From NCBI RefSeq assembly GCF_029867415.1, contig NC_081180.1, forward strand, positions 233,792,625 to 233,856,624: 64,000 nt of DNA, given 5' to 3'. The DNA comes from Vicia villosa. Lineage: Eukaryota; Streptophyta; Magnoliopsida; Fabales; Fabaceae. The notes beneath the pieces are model-generated. The model ran no database searches. It saw only the letters and a list, made by a program, of their open reading frames with translations, and was not told where the DNA came from. A program made the position numbers and the translations under genes. Positions 37,205-49,837 of the stretch are shown in pieces. Position 1 is the stretch's first letter. Each line of letters begins with the position of its first letter.

Positions 37205-39512
37205 TGTCTAAGTGGATGAACTTTTAATCATTAGCTTTATTCTCATTTGCAATTTCTATTCTGTTTGTTTAAACATTCGACTTATGATAGACATTATATG
37301 TTTTAATAATCATCATCAGTGCATTGCATATGTTTGTCTTGAATAAATTATTTCGTTATCACTCATTTTAAATTATGTCTTTACTTTACATATGTTTTGT
37401 GATATTCAACTTCTGCTAAACTGTAAGCCTTTTAAAGGGAGGATGACGAAAATGATACCGCAACCTCATACAATATGCTTTTGAGCGGACTATGCTGACG
37501 ATGTACAGGCATTGTTTCAATTCCTAAACAATGGAGATATAAGGATGATAATCCCTCGTCAACCCCTTTGAGCCTAAGAAGTAGAAGTTTCTTTCTTGTA
37601 CTAATTAAAACCCTTGATCATAACCTGGGGCGGGGTAGTTCTCAGTTAACTTGGCTGTGCATTATATTTTAAGAGAATCATTCAGTACACCTTTCAACAA
37701 AGGTTTCAATCACAAGCGTTCATCCGCACACATCAAAGAAGTGTTGGAGATGTCAATCAAAAGCCAATGATGGTTCATCAATCATTAAGCAAGGCAGTCA
37801 ATATCTTTCCAAAAGAAAAAAATGAAAAAATATATATACAAAGAAAAGCCTGCTAAGTCAAAAATCAAAAAGATGACTTAGGCAAAAATCAAGGCATCCC
37901 GCTGACTGTAAGCTCAAAATAGACAGTTCGTGCAAAAGTTAGGGATATCAAAAAGATGAAAGAAGAGAAGTCAATAAATTCCTGAACAACACAATGTTGT
38001 GACTACCAAAAGGAAGAAGTGACTGCCATCTCAAAAGTTCTCTTTGCTTGTGAACCATCATCATTATCAAAGGTGCAAATCCAAAAGTCTCTTGGAACCT
38101 GAATGCATAAGTTGAAATAACTGAGCTTAGGATTGAAGATCATCATGAAGAGGGGTGGGTACAATCAAATTTTGAGCCATTATCCTTTGTTTCTTAAACC
38201 GTGAACCAAGCCATGTTACAACCCTTGAAAGTCCTAATTGAAGCATGGTTAGTTCGAAAGCATACTGTCACCAAAAAGGTATCCTGACTCCTTAAGGTTT
38301 ACCAAAAATGCTGAGTTGATATTTCATTTTTACAAACGTCACGTTGTTACAAATATCATGTTTTTACAAATATCGCGCTTTTACATCTCCTGCTTTAACG
38401 TTTTTCAAAAACTCAAGACAAACTTATGCATTGCATCTCATGAGTTCATTATTAAACAAATTCTGCTACATAATTTCAAATGTTAGCAACAGGAAGAACC
38501 TGCGCAGGGTACAACTAATGACTAACAGTTATCCCGACAGATAAGATCACTCCAGAAGCAATGTCTCCTGCGTATACAAGGGGCACGTCGTGTTTTGTCC
38601 AAACAATATGGGGCAATCAAGTCAAGATTCCAAGAAACTCTCAAATGCTTATATCAAGTGGGTTTCAAACTATTTCCCGATCAATCTGGGGCAATCAAGT
38701 CAAGATTTCGAGAATCTCCCAAGGATGCCAAAACAATCAGGGGCATGCATCCAAATAGATCTGAAGCTACTTCCCAACCAACATGGGATATTGTCTTCGG
38801 CCTATGATTACTAGGGGCATGTCGCCCATAGTGCACATCTCATAAAGTCATCGCGAGGCGAATGTTTTCAAAGTCTCTACTAGCGGGGGCAAATCTATGC
38901 AAGTCCAGTTTGACATCTTGATCAATACTCAGCGGTGTGTCCTAATCAAATCCAGGAATGGTAGTTACTATAATACCGGGGGCAATGTTCAAGGCATCCA
39001 TGCCTTCCTACAACTACGAATTCACAAGATCATATCCCCACAGAGCAATCCTCAAGAAGATATCTTCAAACATACTCGTCCAACAAAGACATATCTCCCC
39101 AACAGAGTTTACATCTTCAACATTGCCGGTTCCCCGACACCTTGCTTTTCTCCGACATCTATCATCCCCAATCAGGGTACATCAAGATCAATCATTCAAA
39201 TGGATCTCATCCCCAAGCGGAAATCATAAATCCCCAGCTGAGCATCTCCAAGATAAAATCAACAACAGAAAGATCCATCTTCTCAATCAAGATGTGTCAA
39301 ATAGCATAAATCATAGTCATACGTCATAAATCATAAACAGATTCATACATCGCATACATTACCTCATAATGAACTCATGCATAACATACAAAGTTTCTCA
39401 TTTATTTTGAGGGACTCATTACATAACACATGCATCATGACATTATATAAATTGCTACACCTATTGCATAATACAGGTACAGACAAATGAAGAAACTCTC
39501 CAACTTTATAAG

Positions 39513-40062
39513 GTCTAATTCATTCACCACGAACGGTGATGACACGATCATTCTCAAAGATCTAATTCCATCATCACGAATGGTGTGGACACGATCAATT
39601 ATCTCCTAAAGTCTAATTCAGTTACTACGAACGGTGCTGACACGACAAGAGATCTAATTCCATCATCACGAACGGTGTGGACACGATCAACCTTCCAAAG
39701 TCTAATTCAGTTACTACAAATGGTGCTGACACGACAAGAGATCTAATTCCATCATCACGAACGGTGTGGACACGATCAACCTTCCAAAGTCTAATTCAGT
39801 TACTACGAATGGTGCTGACACGACAAGAGATCTAATTCTATCATCACGAACGGTGTAGACACGATCATCTTCCCAAGATCTAATTCAGGTGCTACGAACG
39901 GTACTGACACGATCAACCTTTAAGGGTCTAATTCTATCATCACGAACGGTGTAGACACGATCATCTTTCCAAGATCTAATTTAGGTATTACGAACGGTGC
40001 TGACACGATCAACTCTCAAAGATCTAATTCATCTACTACGAACAGTAATGACACGATCAACA
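39513..40062 (+). repeat. minisatellite of interior 2, 12 units
   Basis: Same 12-unit order as in interior 1 with a few substitutions. Confidence 0.93.
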
Positions 40063-40311
40063 TTCAAACAACTATTTCTCAAACCCTTCAAACATAATCT
40101 AATGCATGTTAAAATGGATGGCATCTTTATACCGATCCCCATCATACACCTGGATGGCATCTTTAAGCCCATCTCCGACAAAAGTCCCTTCATCATCAGC
40201 TAGGGCAAATTCCTGGGTATTCTAGTGTTCAATCCTCTTCCACATTCAGATTCCGATTGGCATACAAACCACTCTACATCTTCAGGTTTAAGAAAATTGA
40301 AAAGGGGCAGC

Positions 40312-43300
40312 TGTCATACCCCAAAATTTGCCCATCTTATTTCTCCTAATAAATTCAAATCAAGGTACAAAGCTCGAAGACACCCTCTCCTAAACAAGGC
40401 TGAAGGATTTAGGGTTTTGTTGTTCTGAAGGAAAATCAATGAACCAAAGGCTCCAAAGCATCCCATATGGTTTATGATACCCCACATTATTTCCATGACA
40501 AATCTCAGGTCTCAATTCAAAATATTGACCACTCAATTGCTCAGAAAGTCAACAATCGACTGGTTTGACCTAAAAGTCAACTGTGGTCAAAGTACAGTCA
40601 AAACTCCCGATTTTTTCTCAACATCCTCATATTGAATTATCATTCACCATTTGATCAAGAATTGATCATGGTTCATCAAGGAAAGATCAGAAATCAACAA
40701 ATTCCAAAAGTTTCTAAATTAGGGTTTTTAAGGAGAAAATCAACCCAACTTTGACAAGCCATAACTTCCACATGGAACATCAGAAATTTCCCATCCAAAG
40801 CTCATTTTGAAGGAAATTGAATTCTCAACAATTTTTTCTCTCACAAGCCAAGGCCAGAAATGCACCATTTTGGAGATATGAGCCAAAACATTACAGGTCC
40901 TTATAATGGATCGCAAAAAGTCATATTTTCTCAAAGCTCATAACTTGAACATGGTAAGCTCAATTGAGATGAAACCAAAAGGAGGCTTTAGAGGACATCT
41001 TGAGCTTTCCAGAAAGTCCTAGAGTACCTCCATACAATAAAAATTGAAAGAGCTATGACTTGTTAAAGTTGGTCAATTTTGGAGAAATGCACAAAAGTCA
41101 ATGTGAGCAAAATGGACTTTTTGGATCAATGGACCTAAAATATGGATTTGAAACATGTCTATGGGCTTTATATGGACCCTTAAACTAATTATTTTATTTT
41201 TATTAGATTTATTTTATTTATTTGAATTTTAATTCATTTAAATATGAATAAATCGTATAAATGTGAAATATTAGTTTTTAATCGAAGATTCGATTTCCCA
41301 TCAATTTTAATCAGTCAAAAGAGGCCCAAGGATCAATTGATATTTACTTTATTATTTTATTTCACTTATTTTGAATTTATTTATTTAAATACAATTTAAA
41401 TCAAATAAAATCAAAATAAATCATAGCTTGATGCTTAAGAATCGTGTGATTAATTCCAAATATTCTAATCAATCCAAAATCATCTTGATGACACGTGAGA
41501 ATAAGGGCAAAATATAATTGGAGTTCAAAAGAGAAATATTTTATGAAAATCAATCAAATCTCCTCCAATCTTTTCTCTTGCAAATCAAGCCAAGAATTAA
41601 CCCTAATAAGGTCTTCTATATAAGAGCAACACATTCAGAATAGAGGGGGACGAAACCCTAGCCTCAAGAGAGTTCTTCAAAACTCCAAAAATTCCATAAA
41701 CAAGGATTCTTTTCGTTTTTAGATTTCCAGCCGTGATCAGTTCCAACCAAGCACTCCAATCTCTTCCTGAGGTGATTTAGAGTAAGTGTTGGGCGATGCA
41801 TGACTCCCATGTTGCGTAAACACCATGATCATGCTTGTTCATATTCATCCGTTTCTTTTGTTTTCGTTTTCCATGTTTCGATGAGTTTTAATTTGGTTCG
41901 ATGCTTTTAATGTGTTTATGGTGACATTTAGAACAGGTTTGACGCATAATACGAAAGCTTTGAGCCTTGTATGGAGAAACACCATAGCCAGGGCTTTAAG
42001 CTTAGGTGTTCTCGTACGCCATTTTCTAGACTATTTACGGCCCAAAAGACCTCACCATTAGATTCATAGAAGCCTATTTCTTTGATCTGGGCTCTTGGTG
42101 TTTCGTGTTTGATTGTTTTTCGCAGGTGCCGAATCGTAGCAAGGGGGAAGAAAAACCTGCGGAAAATCCGCAGGTAAATCCATAGCTGCGTCCGCAGCAA
42201 AATCCGAAGGTCCCTTGGATGAAGATGATGAACAGGAGCGATTCCTCTTGGCTGTACACGTGGAAAACCCTTAGTGGGTAGTCAACCAATCCAAACATCT
42301 CTCCAATCATGATTGGTCGGTCAAACAGTCTACTATCCATTGGGCATATGTGATTGGCTGCGCGCGTGGTGGTGGACCCCAGTTTGACTATCTCTTTCAA
42401 TTTAACATTTATGTTTTTGTTTTCCTATTTATTATATGATGTTCACACTTTTAGCAACAGAACAACTCAGTGCAGCTGGCGTTGGAGAAACTCGTGACAC
42501 TTAAGACAGGGGTTCGATCCCCATGCCCCTCTGTATTTTTATTAAATTGATTTGTTTCCAGATCCCGTACCGCAGCCTCCCACGCGCATGCCATACGCCG
42601 TCAGCCATCAACCGTTGGATCATCACAAAGCCAAATCTGAAGGTCCCAGCGCGCAGCCTCACGGTGCACCCCCAGAATGCTACCACACTAGATCCAACGC
42701 CCTAGGTTTCATCTTCCCTTTTTCTTCACAGTTTGTTTTTTTGTTTTCTTCCTTTCTTTGTTTTTATTTTATTTAAGCCAATTAATTAATAATTAGATTA
42801 ACACAATAACTAATTTAATTTATTTTTATGTTTTTCTCTTAAATTAATTAACTAGTTAATTAGGTTAAAATCATTAGTAATTAGAATTAGTTTTTTTTAA
42901 TTGGTTAACTTTAATTTAGATATTAGGTTTTAATTAATTTTAGGCTAATAATTTTAGGTTTAATAATTTTAATTAATTTTAGGTTTACTGATTTTAATTA
43001 ATTCGGGTTTTAATGATAATTATTTATTTTAGGTTTTATCACTAACCTTTGCCCTTAACCCTAAAAAATCATTGTTTGGTAGGTGTTGTCCATTAATTTA
43101 GTGTGTCGAGTTTTCTCATAAAACATTCATTCCCTAAAAATCTTGCCTTTTTCAGAATTTCTTTTATTTCAATGCCTTTTATTTGCCACAAAAAGTTTTC
43201 TACCTTTCTTTTCTTCATTTTTCAGGGTTGGCCAGTATCTTCCGACTACGCGCCATATCAGATCAAAAGCTAAGTCCCGATTCTTTATTTATTTATTTAT

Positions 43301-44318
43301 TTTAATAGTTGTTTCTTTGCCTTACAAAATAAAATTAGGGTTTAACTTCAAAAGTCAATGAACTCGTCCTACACTCACCCCTTTGTGTTTGTTTTCTTTT
43401 TTCCTAATTTTCAGGGTTGGCGACCCGTCAAAGCTCTATAGTCGGTAACCCTAAAACCTATCTGGTTTACAGTCTTAATTATTATTTATGTCAGACCTAT
43501 TGCATTGCTGGTCCGCTGGTTTCTTTTTCCCCTTCCCCATATTTTTGTAACTGCTTCGAGGCTGTATTGTTTGGCCTTGAAGGCACTTAACCTATTCATT
43601 ATATTATCGTGTGGTTAGTAATCTTAGGGAGTGCAAGCCTTGAACTGAATTAGCATCATTTTTACAAGATAACTTATTCTATATTAATCACATGATTGTT
43701 GCAACCACGCACCTTTTATGGTACCCCTCTTGTTGCCTGTTGCCTGTTGCCTTGTGTTTTTTTTGCAGAATAGCCTTGTCCCTCGAATACGAGGATACCT
43801 CAGCAATGTTTCCCTCGGTTCATTCAAAGGTCATAAGTCCCTAATGATGCTGCCTTCGATTCTCCAAATATGACCTCGTCCCTCGAAGTTGCCTACGAAG
43901 TACTGAGGTATCCTTTGGTTGCCTAACGAAGAAGGCTATTCTGATCCTTCCCTTAGACTACCTGCCCCTCTATGGCATGGAACATTCTTATGGCGGACGA
44001 TAATTCGATGACCCGTAAACATCCAAACGAAAGACTTCCTGCCCCCCTTATGGCATGGATAGACCCTTTCACCCTGAAAGGCTAAAGAACATTTTTCATC
44101 TAACTAGGTAATTGCTCCTAATTGCCTTGCTCTAAAAATCTTTTTCTAATCTATTTTCTAAACACTCTCAAGGCTACGCTCATTTACGAGCTAAAGTCCT
44201 TGTTTCCTCTTCTACATTTCTTTTCAAATCGAGCAAAGCAATTAAGAGCCCATGGAAAACCATGGATGCAAAGGGTGCCTTACACCTTCCCTTTGCATAA
44301 GTTACCCCCCGAACTCAG
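40312..44318 (+). repeat. LTR-C, 3' end deleted
   Basis: The intact start follows a purine-rich tract. The last ~120 bp are missing: at GAACTCAG the LTR is fused to interior sequence GGGACTCTTATCAAGG. See the deletion finding. Confidence 0.92.
41617..41623 (+). promoter_or_regulatory. TATA box of LTR-C
   Basis: Identical TATATAA and flanks to LTR-A, at the same offset. Confidence 0.65.
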
Positions 44319-44701
44319 GGACTCTTATCAAGGACTGATTTCCTAATCAAGGGGCAAGAGGATTTATTTTCCTCTGGCCACACACCTTCCAATTCAAAGA
44401 CTCAGTACCTAGCAAGGGGCAAGAGGATTTATTTTCCTCTGGCCACGTACCTTCCAATTCAGAAGTATCCCGAATCAGAGGCGATGACCCACTCGATATG
44501 GTGAGCTTGGTTCTCAAAGAAAGACGTTCAAAGACAAAATTCAGAATTCTTCAGACAAAGACGCGACCAAACCATTTTCTAATGTTGCTAACTAAATTCC
44601 TAAAGATCCTTGAAAATATTGCATTTGCATTCATAACATCGCATAACAGGTTTCTTACAATAGATCTCTCATCCGACCTCGCTGTTTATTTCAGCAAGAA
44701 A

Positions 44702-45508
44702 ATGGATCTCGAACAATCTGTCAAGAATCTCCAAGCTCAGAATGCTGAATTCCAAGCTTTGATCCTTAACTTAGCCAAGGGGTAAGAAGAATTGAAGGCA
44801 CTTCTGATCGAGAAGGAGAGGAATCAACATAAACATAACGCACCTAAAAGACAATTCATAAGGATCAACATGACTTTGGCTGAAACGTTGTAACAGATGC
44901 TGAAGAGAGGACGAATTACTTTGAGGGATCCTCCTCGGAATCCTAACACTTTGTCTCATCAGTATAACCCTAATGCAAGATGTGCTTATCACCCCGACAG
45001 TATTGGACATGACACTAATGATTGCTGGTTGTTGAAGAATAAGATCCAAGATTTAATCGACGACAAGACCATTGAATTCCACTCACCTGAGGAACCTCAT
45101 ATGGCTAATGTTGTGCACAATCGGAAAGGTCGCGATAAACACCGCCAATCTGTGGGGACAATTTTGATCTCTACACCGATTCCACAACAAGGACGCAAGT
45201 CGGTGGCACCTAAGCGCCAGTTCACAGAGATCAATATGCCACTGGCTCAGGCATTACAATATCTGCTGAACGCAAACTTGATTACTGTAAAGGTTCTCCC
45301 TAAGAATCCTAGTACTTCTGCTCGTAGCTATAATCCTAAAGTGAGGTGTGCCTATCACTCTGATAGTCCTGGTCATGATACGAATAGTTGCTGGACATTG
45401 AGGAACAAGATTCAAGACATGATCGATGCTGGTGAAATTGAATTCAACCATCCAAGAACTCCTGTAGTGATCACTACTTATATGCCTAATCACTATAAGA
45501 CTGATTAA
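44702..45508 (+). pseudogene. broken Ogre-like gag, interior 3
   Basis: Same layout. Stops are at 44783 (TAA, shared by all three) and 44891 (TAA, private). The TAG found in units 1 and 2 is CAG here, giving a 203-residue open frame (44897-45508) that covers both zinc-knuckle modules, with CAYHPDSIGHDTNDCW in the first. This is the least-broken copy of the gag tail in the array. Confidence 0.8.
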
Positions 45509-47814
45509 TGTCTAAGTGGATGAACTTTTAATCATTAGCTTTATTCTCATTTGCAATTTCTATTCTGTTTATTTAAACATTCGACTTATGATAGACATTA
45601 TATGTTTTAATAATCATCATCAGTGCATTGCATATGTTTGTCTTGAATAAATTATTTCGTTATCACTCATTTTAAATTATGTCTTTACTTTACATATGTT
45701 TTGTGATATTCAACTCCTGCTAAGCTGTAAGCCTTTTAAAGGGAGGATGACGAAAATGATACCGCAACCTCATACAATATGCTTTTGAGCGGACTATGCT
45801 GACGATGTACAGGCATTGTTTCAATTCCTAAACAATGGAGATATAAGGATGATAATCCCTCGTCAACCCCTTTGAGCCTAAGAAGTAGAAGTTTCTTTCT
45901 TGTACTAATTAAAACCCTTGATCATAACCTGGGGCGGGGTAGTTCTCAGTTAATTTGGCTGTGCATTATATTTTAAGAGAATCATTCAGTACACCTTTCA
46001 ACAAAGGTTTCAATCACAAGCGTTCATCCGCACACATCAAAGAAGTGTTGGAGATGTCAATCAAAAGCCAATGATGGTTCATCAATCATTAAGCAAGGCA
46101 GTCAATATCTTTCATAAAGAAAAAAATGAAAAAACATATATACAAAGAAAAGCCTGCTAAGTCAAAAATCAAAAAGATGACTTAGGCAAAACTCAAGGCA
46201 TCCCGCTGACTGTAAGCTCAAAATAGACAGTTCGTGCAAAAGTTAGGGATATCAAAAAGATGAAAGAAGATAAGTCAATAAATTCCTGAATAACACAATG
46301 TTGTGACTACCAAAAGGAAGAAGTGACTGCCATCTCAAAAGTTCTCTTTGCTTGTGAACCATCATCATTATCAAAGGTGCAAATCCAAAAGTCTCTTGGA
46401 ACCTGAATGCATAAGTTGAAATAACTGAGCTTAGGACTGAAGATCATCATGAAGAGGGGTGGGTACAATCAAATTTTGAGCCATTATCCTTTGTTTCTTA
46501 AACCGTGAACCAAGCCATGTTACAACCCTTGAAAGTCCTAATTGAAGCATGGTTAGTTCGAAAGCATATGTCGCCAAAAAGGTATCCTGACTCCTTAAGG
46601 TTTACCAAAAATGCTGAGTTGATATTTCATTTTTATAAACATCACGTTGTTACAAATATCATGTTTTGAGAAATATCGCGCTTTTACATCTCCTGCTTTA
46701 ACGTTTTTCAAAAACTCAAGACAAACGTATGCATTGCATCTCATGAGTTCATTATTAAACAAATTCTGCTACATAATTTCAAATGTTAGCAACAGGAAAA
46801 ACCTGCGCAGGGTACAACTAATGACTAACAGTTATCCCGACAGATAAGATCACTCCAGAAGCAATGTCTCCTGCGTATACAAGGGGCACGTCGTGTTTTG
46901 TCCAAACAATATGGGGCAATCAAGTCAAGATTCCAAGAAACTCTCAAATGCTTATATCAAGTGGGTTTCAAACTATTTCCCGATCAATCTGGGGCAATCA
47001 AGTCAAGATTCCGAGAATCTCCCAAGGATGCCAAAACAATCAGGGGCATGCATCCAAATAGATCTGAAGCTACTTCCCAACCAACATGGGATATTGTCTT
47101 TGGCCTATGATTACTAGGGGCATGTCGCCCATAGTGCACATCTCATAAAGTCATCGCGAGGCGAATCTTTTCAAAGTCTGTACTAGCGGGGGCAAATCTA
47201 TGCAAGTCCAGTTTGACATCTTGATCAATACTCAGCGGTGTGTCCTAATCAAATCCAAGAATGGTAGTTACTATAATATTGGGGGCAATGTTCAAGGCAT
47301 CCATGCCTTCCCACAACTCCGATTTCACAAGATCATATCCCCACAGAGCAATCCTCAAGAAGATATCTTCAAACATACTCGTCCAACAAAGACATATCTC
47401 CCCAACAGAGTTTACATCTTCAACATTGCCGATTCCCCGACACCTTGCTTTTCTCCGACATCTCTCATCCCCAGTCAGGGTACATCAAGATCAATCATTC
47501 AAAGGGATCTCATCCCCAAGCGGAAATCATAAATCCCCAGCTGAGCATCTCCAAGATAAGATCAACAACAGAAAGATCCATCTTCTCAATCAAGATGTGT
47601 CAAATAGCATAAATCATAGTCATACGTCATAAATCATAAACAGATTCATACATCGCATGCATTACCTCATAATGAATTCATGCATAACATACAAAGTTTC
47701 TCATTTATTTTGAGGGAATCATTACATAACACATGCATCATGACATTATATAAATTGCTACACCTATTGCATAATACAGGTACAGACAAATGAACGAACT
47801 CTCCAACTTTCCAA

Positions 47815-48275
47815 GGTCTAATTCATTCACCACGAACGGTGATGACACGATCATTCTCAAAGATCTAATTCCATCATCACGAACGGTGTGGACACGATCA
47901 ATTATCTCCTAAAGTCTAATTCAGTTACTACGAACGGTGCTGACACGACAAGAGATCTAATTCCATCATCACGAACGGTGTGGACACGATCAACCTTCCA
48001 AAGTCTAATTCAGTTACTACGAATGGTGCTGACACGACAAGAGATCTAATTCTATCATCACGAACGGTGTAGACACGATCATCTTCCCAAGATCTAATTC
48101 AGGTGCTACGAACGGTACTGACACGATCAACCTTTAAAGGTCTAATTCTATCATCACGAACGGTGTAGACACGATCATCTTTCCAAGATCTAATTCAGGT
48201 ATTACGAACGGTGCTGACACGATCAACTCTCAAAGATCTAATTCATCTACTACGAACAGCAATGACACGATCAAC
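47815..48275 (+). repeat. minisatellite of interior 3, 10 units
   Basis: Two units fewer than in interiors 1 and 2. The missing pair lies in the CCATCATCACGAACGGTGTG/CAGTTACTACGAATGGTGCT part. Confidence 0.9.
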
Positions 48276-49830
48276 ATTCAAACAACTACTTCTCAAACCC
48301 TTCAAACATAATCTAATGCATGCTAAACTGGATGGCATCTTTAAGCCCATCCCCATCATACACCTGGATGGCATCTTCAAGCCCATCTCCGACAAAAGTC
48401 CCTTCATCATCAGCTAGGGCAAATTCCTTGGTATTCTAGTGTTCAATCCTCTTCCACCTTCAGATTCCGAATGGCATACAAACCACTCTACATCTTCAAG
48501 TTTAAGAAAATTGAACAGGGGCAGCTGTCATACCCCAAAATTTGCCCATCTTATTTCTCCTAATAAATTCAAATCAAGGTACAAAGCTCGAAGACACCTT
48601 CTCCTAAACAAGGCTCAAAGATTTAGGGTTTTGTTGTTCTGAAGGAAAATCAATGAACCAAAGGCTCCAAAGCATCCCATATGGTCTATGATACCCCACA
48701 TTATTTCCATGACAAATCTCAGGTCTCAATTCAAAAGATTTACCACTCAATTGCTCAGAAAGTCAATAGTCGATTGGTTTGACCTAAAAGTCAACTGTGG
48801 TCAAAGTACAGTCAAAACTCCTGATTTTTTGTCAACATCCTCATATTGAAGTATCATTCACCATTTGATCAAGAATTGATCATGGTTCATCAAGGAAATA
48901 TCAGAAATCAACAAATTCCAAAAGTTTCTAAATTAGGGTTTTTAAGGAGAAAATCAACCCTACTTTGACCAGCCATAACTTCCACATGGAACATCAGAAA
49001 TTTCCCATCCAAAGCTCATTTTGAAGGAAATTGAATTCTCTACAATTTTGTCTCTCACAAGCCAAGGCCATAAATGCACCATTTGGGAGATATGAGCCAA
49101 AACATTACAGGTCCTTATAATGGATCGCAAAAAGTCATATTTTCTCAAAGCTCATAACTTGAACATGGTAAGCTCAATTGAGATGAAACCAAAAGGAGGC
49201 TTTAGAGGACATCTTGAGATTTCCAAAAAGTCCTAGAGTACCTCCATACAATAAAAATTGAGAGAGCTATGACTTGTTAAAGTTGGTCAATTTTGGAGAA
49301 ATGCACAAAAGTCAATGTGAGCAAAATGGACTTTTTGGATCAATGGACCTAAAATATGGATTTGAAACATGTCTATGGGCTTTGTATGGACCCTTAAACT
49401 AATTATTTTATTTTTATAAGATTTATTTTATTTATTTGAATTTTAATTCATTTAAATATGAATAAATCATATAAATGTGAAATATTAGTTTTTAATCAAA
49501 GATTCGATTTCCCATCAATTTTAATCAGTCAAAAAAGGCCCAAGGATCAATTGATATTTACTTTATTATTTTATTTCACTTATTTTGAATTTATTTATTT
49601 AAATTCAATTTAAATCAAATAAAATCAAAATAAATCATAGCTTGATGCTTAAGAATCATGTGATTAATTCCAAATATTCTAATCAATCCAAAATCATCTT
49701 GATGACACGTGAGAATAAGGGCAAAATAGAATTGGAGTTCAAAAGAGAAATATTTTATGAAAATCAATCAAATCTCCTCCAATCTTTTCTCTTGCAAATC
49801 AAGCCAAGAATTAACCCTAATAAGGTCTTC

Positions 49831-49837
49831 TATATAA
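49831..49837 (+). promoter_or_regulatory. TATA box of LTR-D
   Basis: Identical TATATAA and flanks to LTR-A, at the same offset. Confidence 0.65.

Larger units (their letters stand above)
35183..40311 (+). mobile_element. interior 2 of the Ogre-like array
   Basis: 5129 bp between LTR-B and LTR-C, nearly identical to interior 1. The ATGACATC run has three copies (near 35926) instead of four. The purine-rich tract before LTR-C, GAAAAGGGGCAGC (40299-40311), is the best polypurine tract in the array. Confidence 0.85.
44319..48525 (+). mobile_element. interior 3 of the Ogre-like array, 5' part deleted
   Basis: 4207 bp. The PBS and most of the leader are missing through a deletion that also takes the end of LTR-C. 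The remainder matches interiors 1 and 2 from GGGACTC onward. The purine-rich tract before LTR-D reads GAACAGGGGCAGC. Without a PBS this unit could not be reverse transcribed from its own 5' end. Confidence 0.87.

Noticed and set aside
21808..48525. Array explained only as an assembly duplication
   Set aside because: Units differ by scattered substitutions, private stops, repeat-number changes and a 950-bp deletion. Long reads would still be the proper test.
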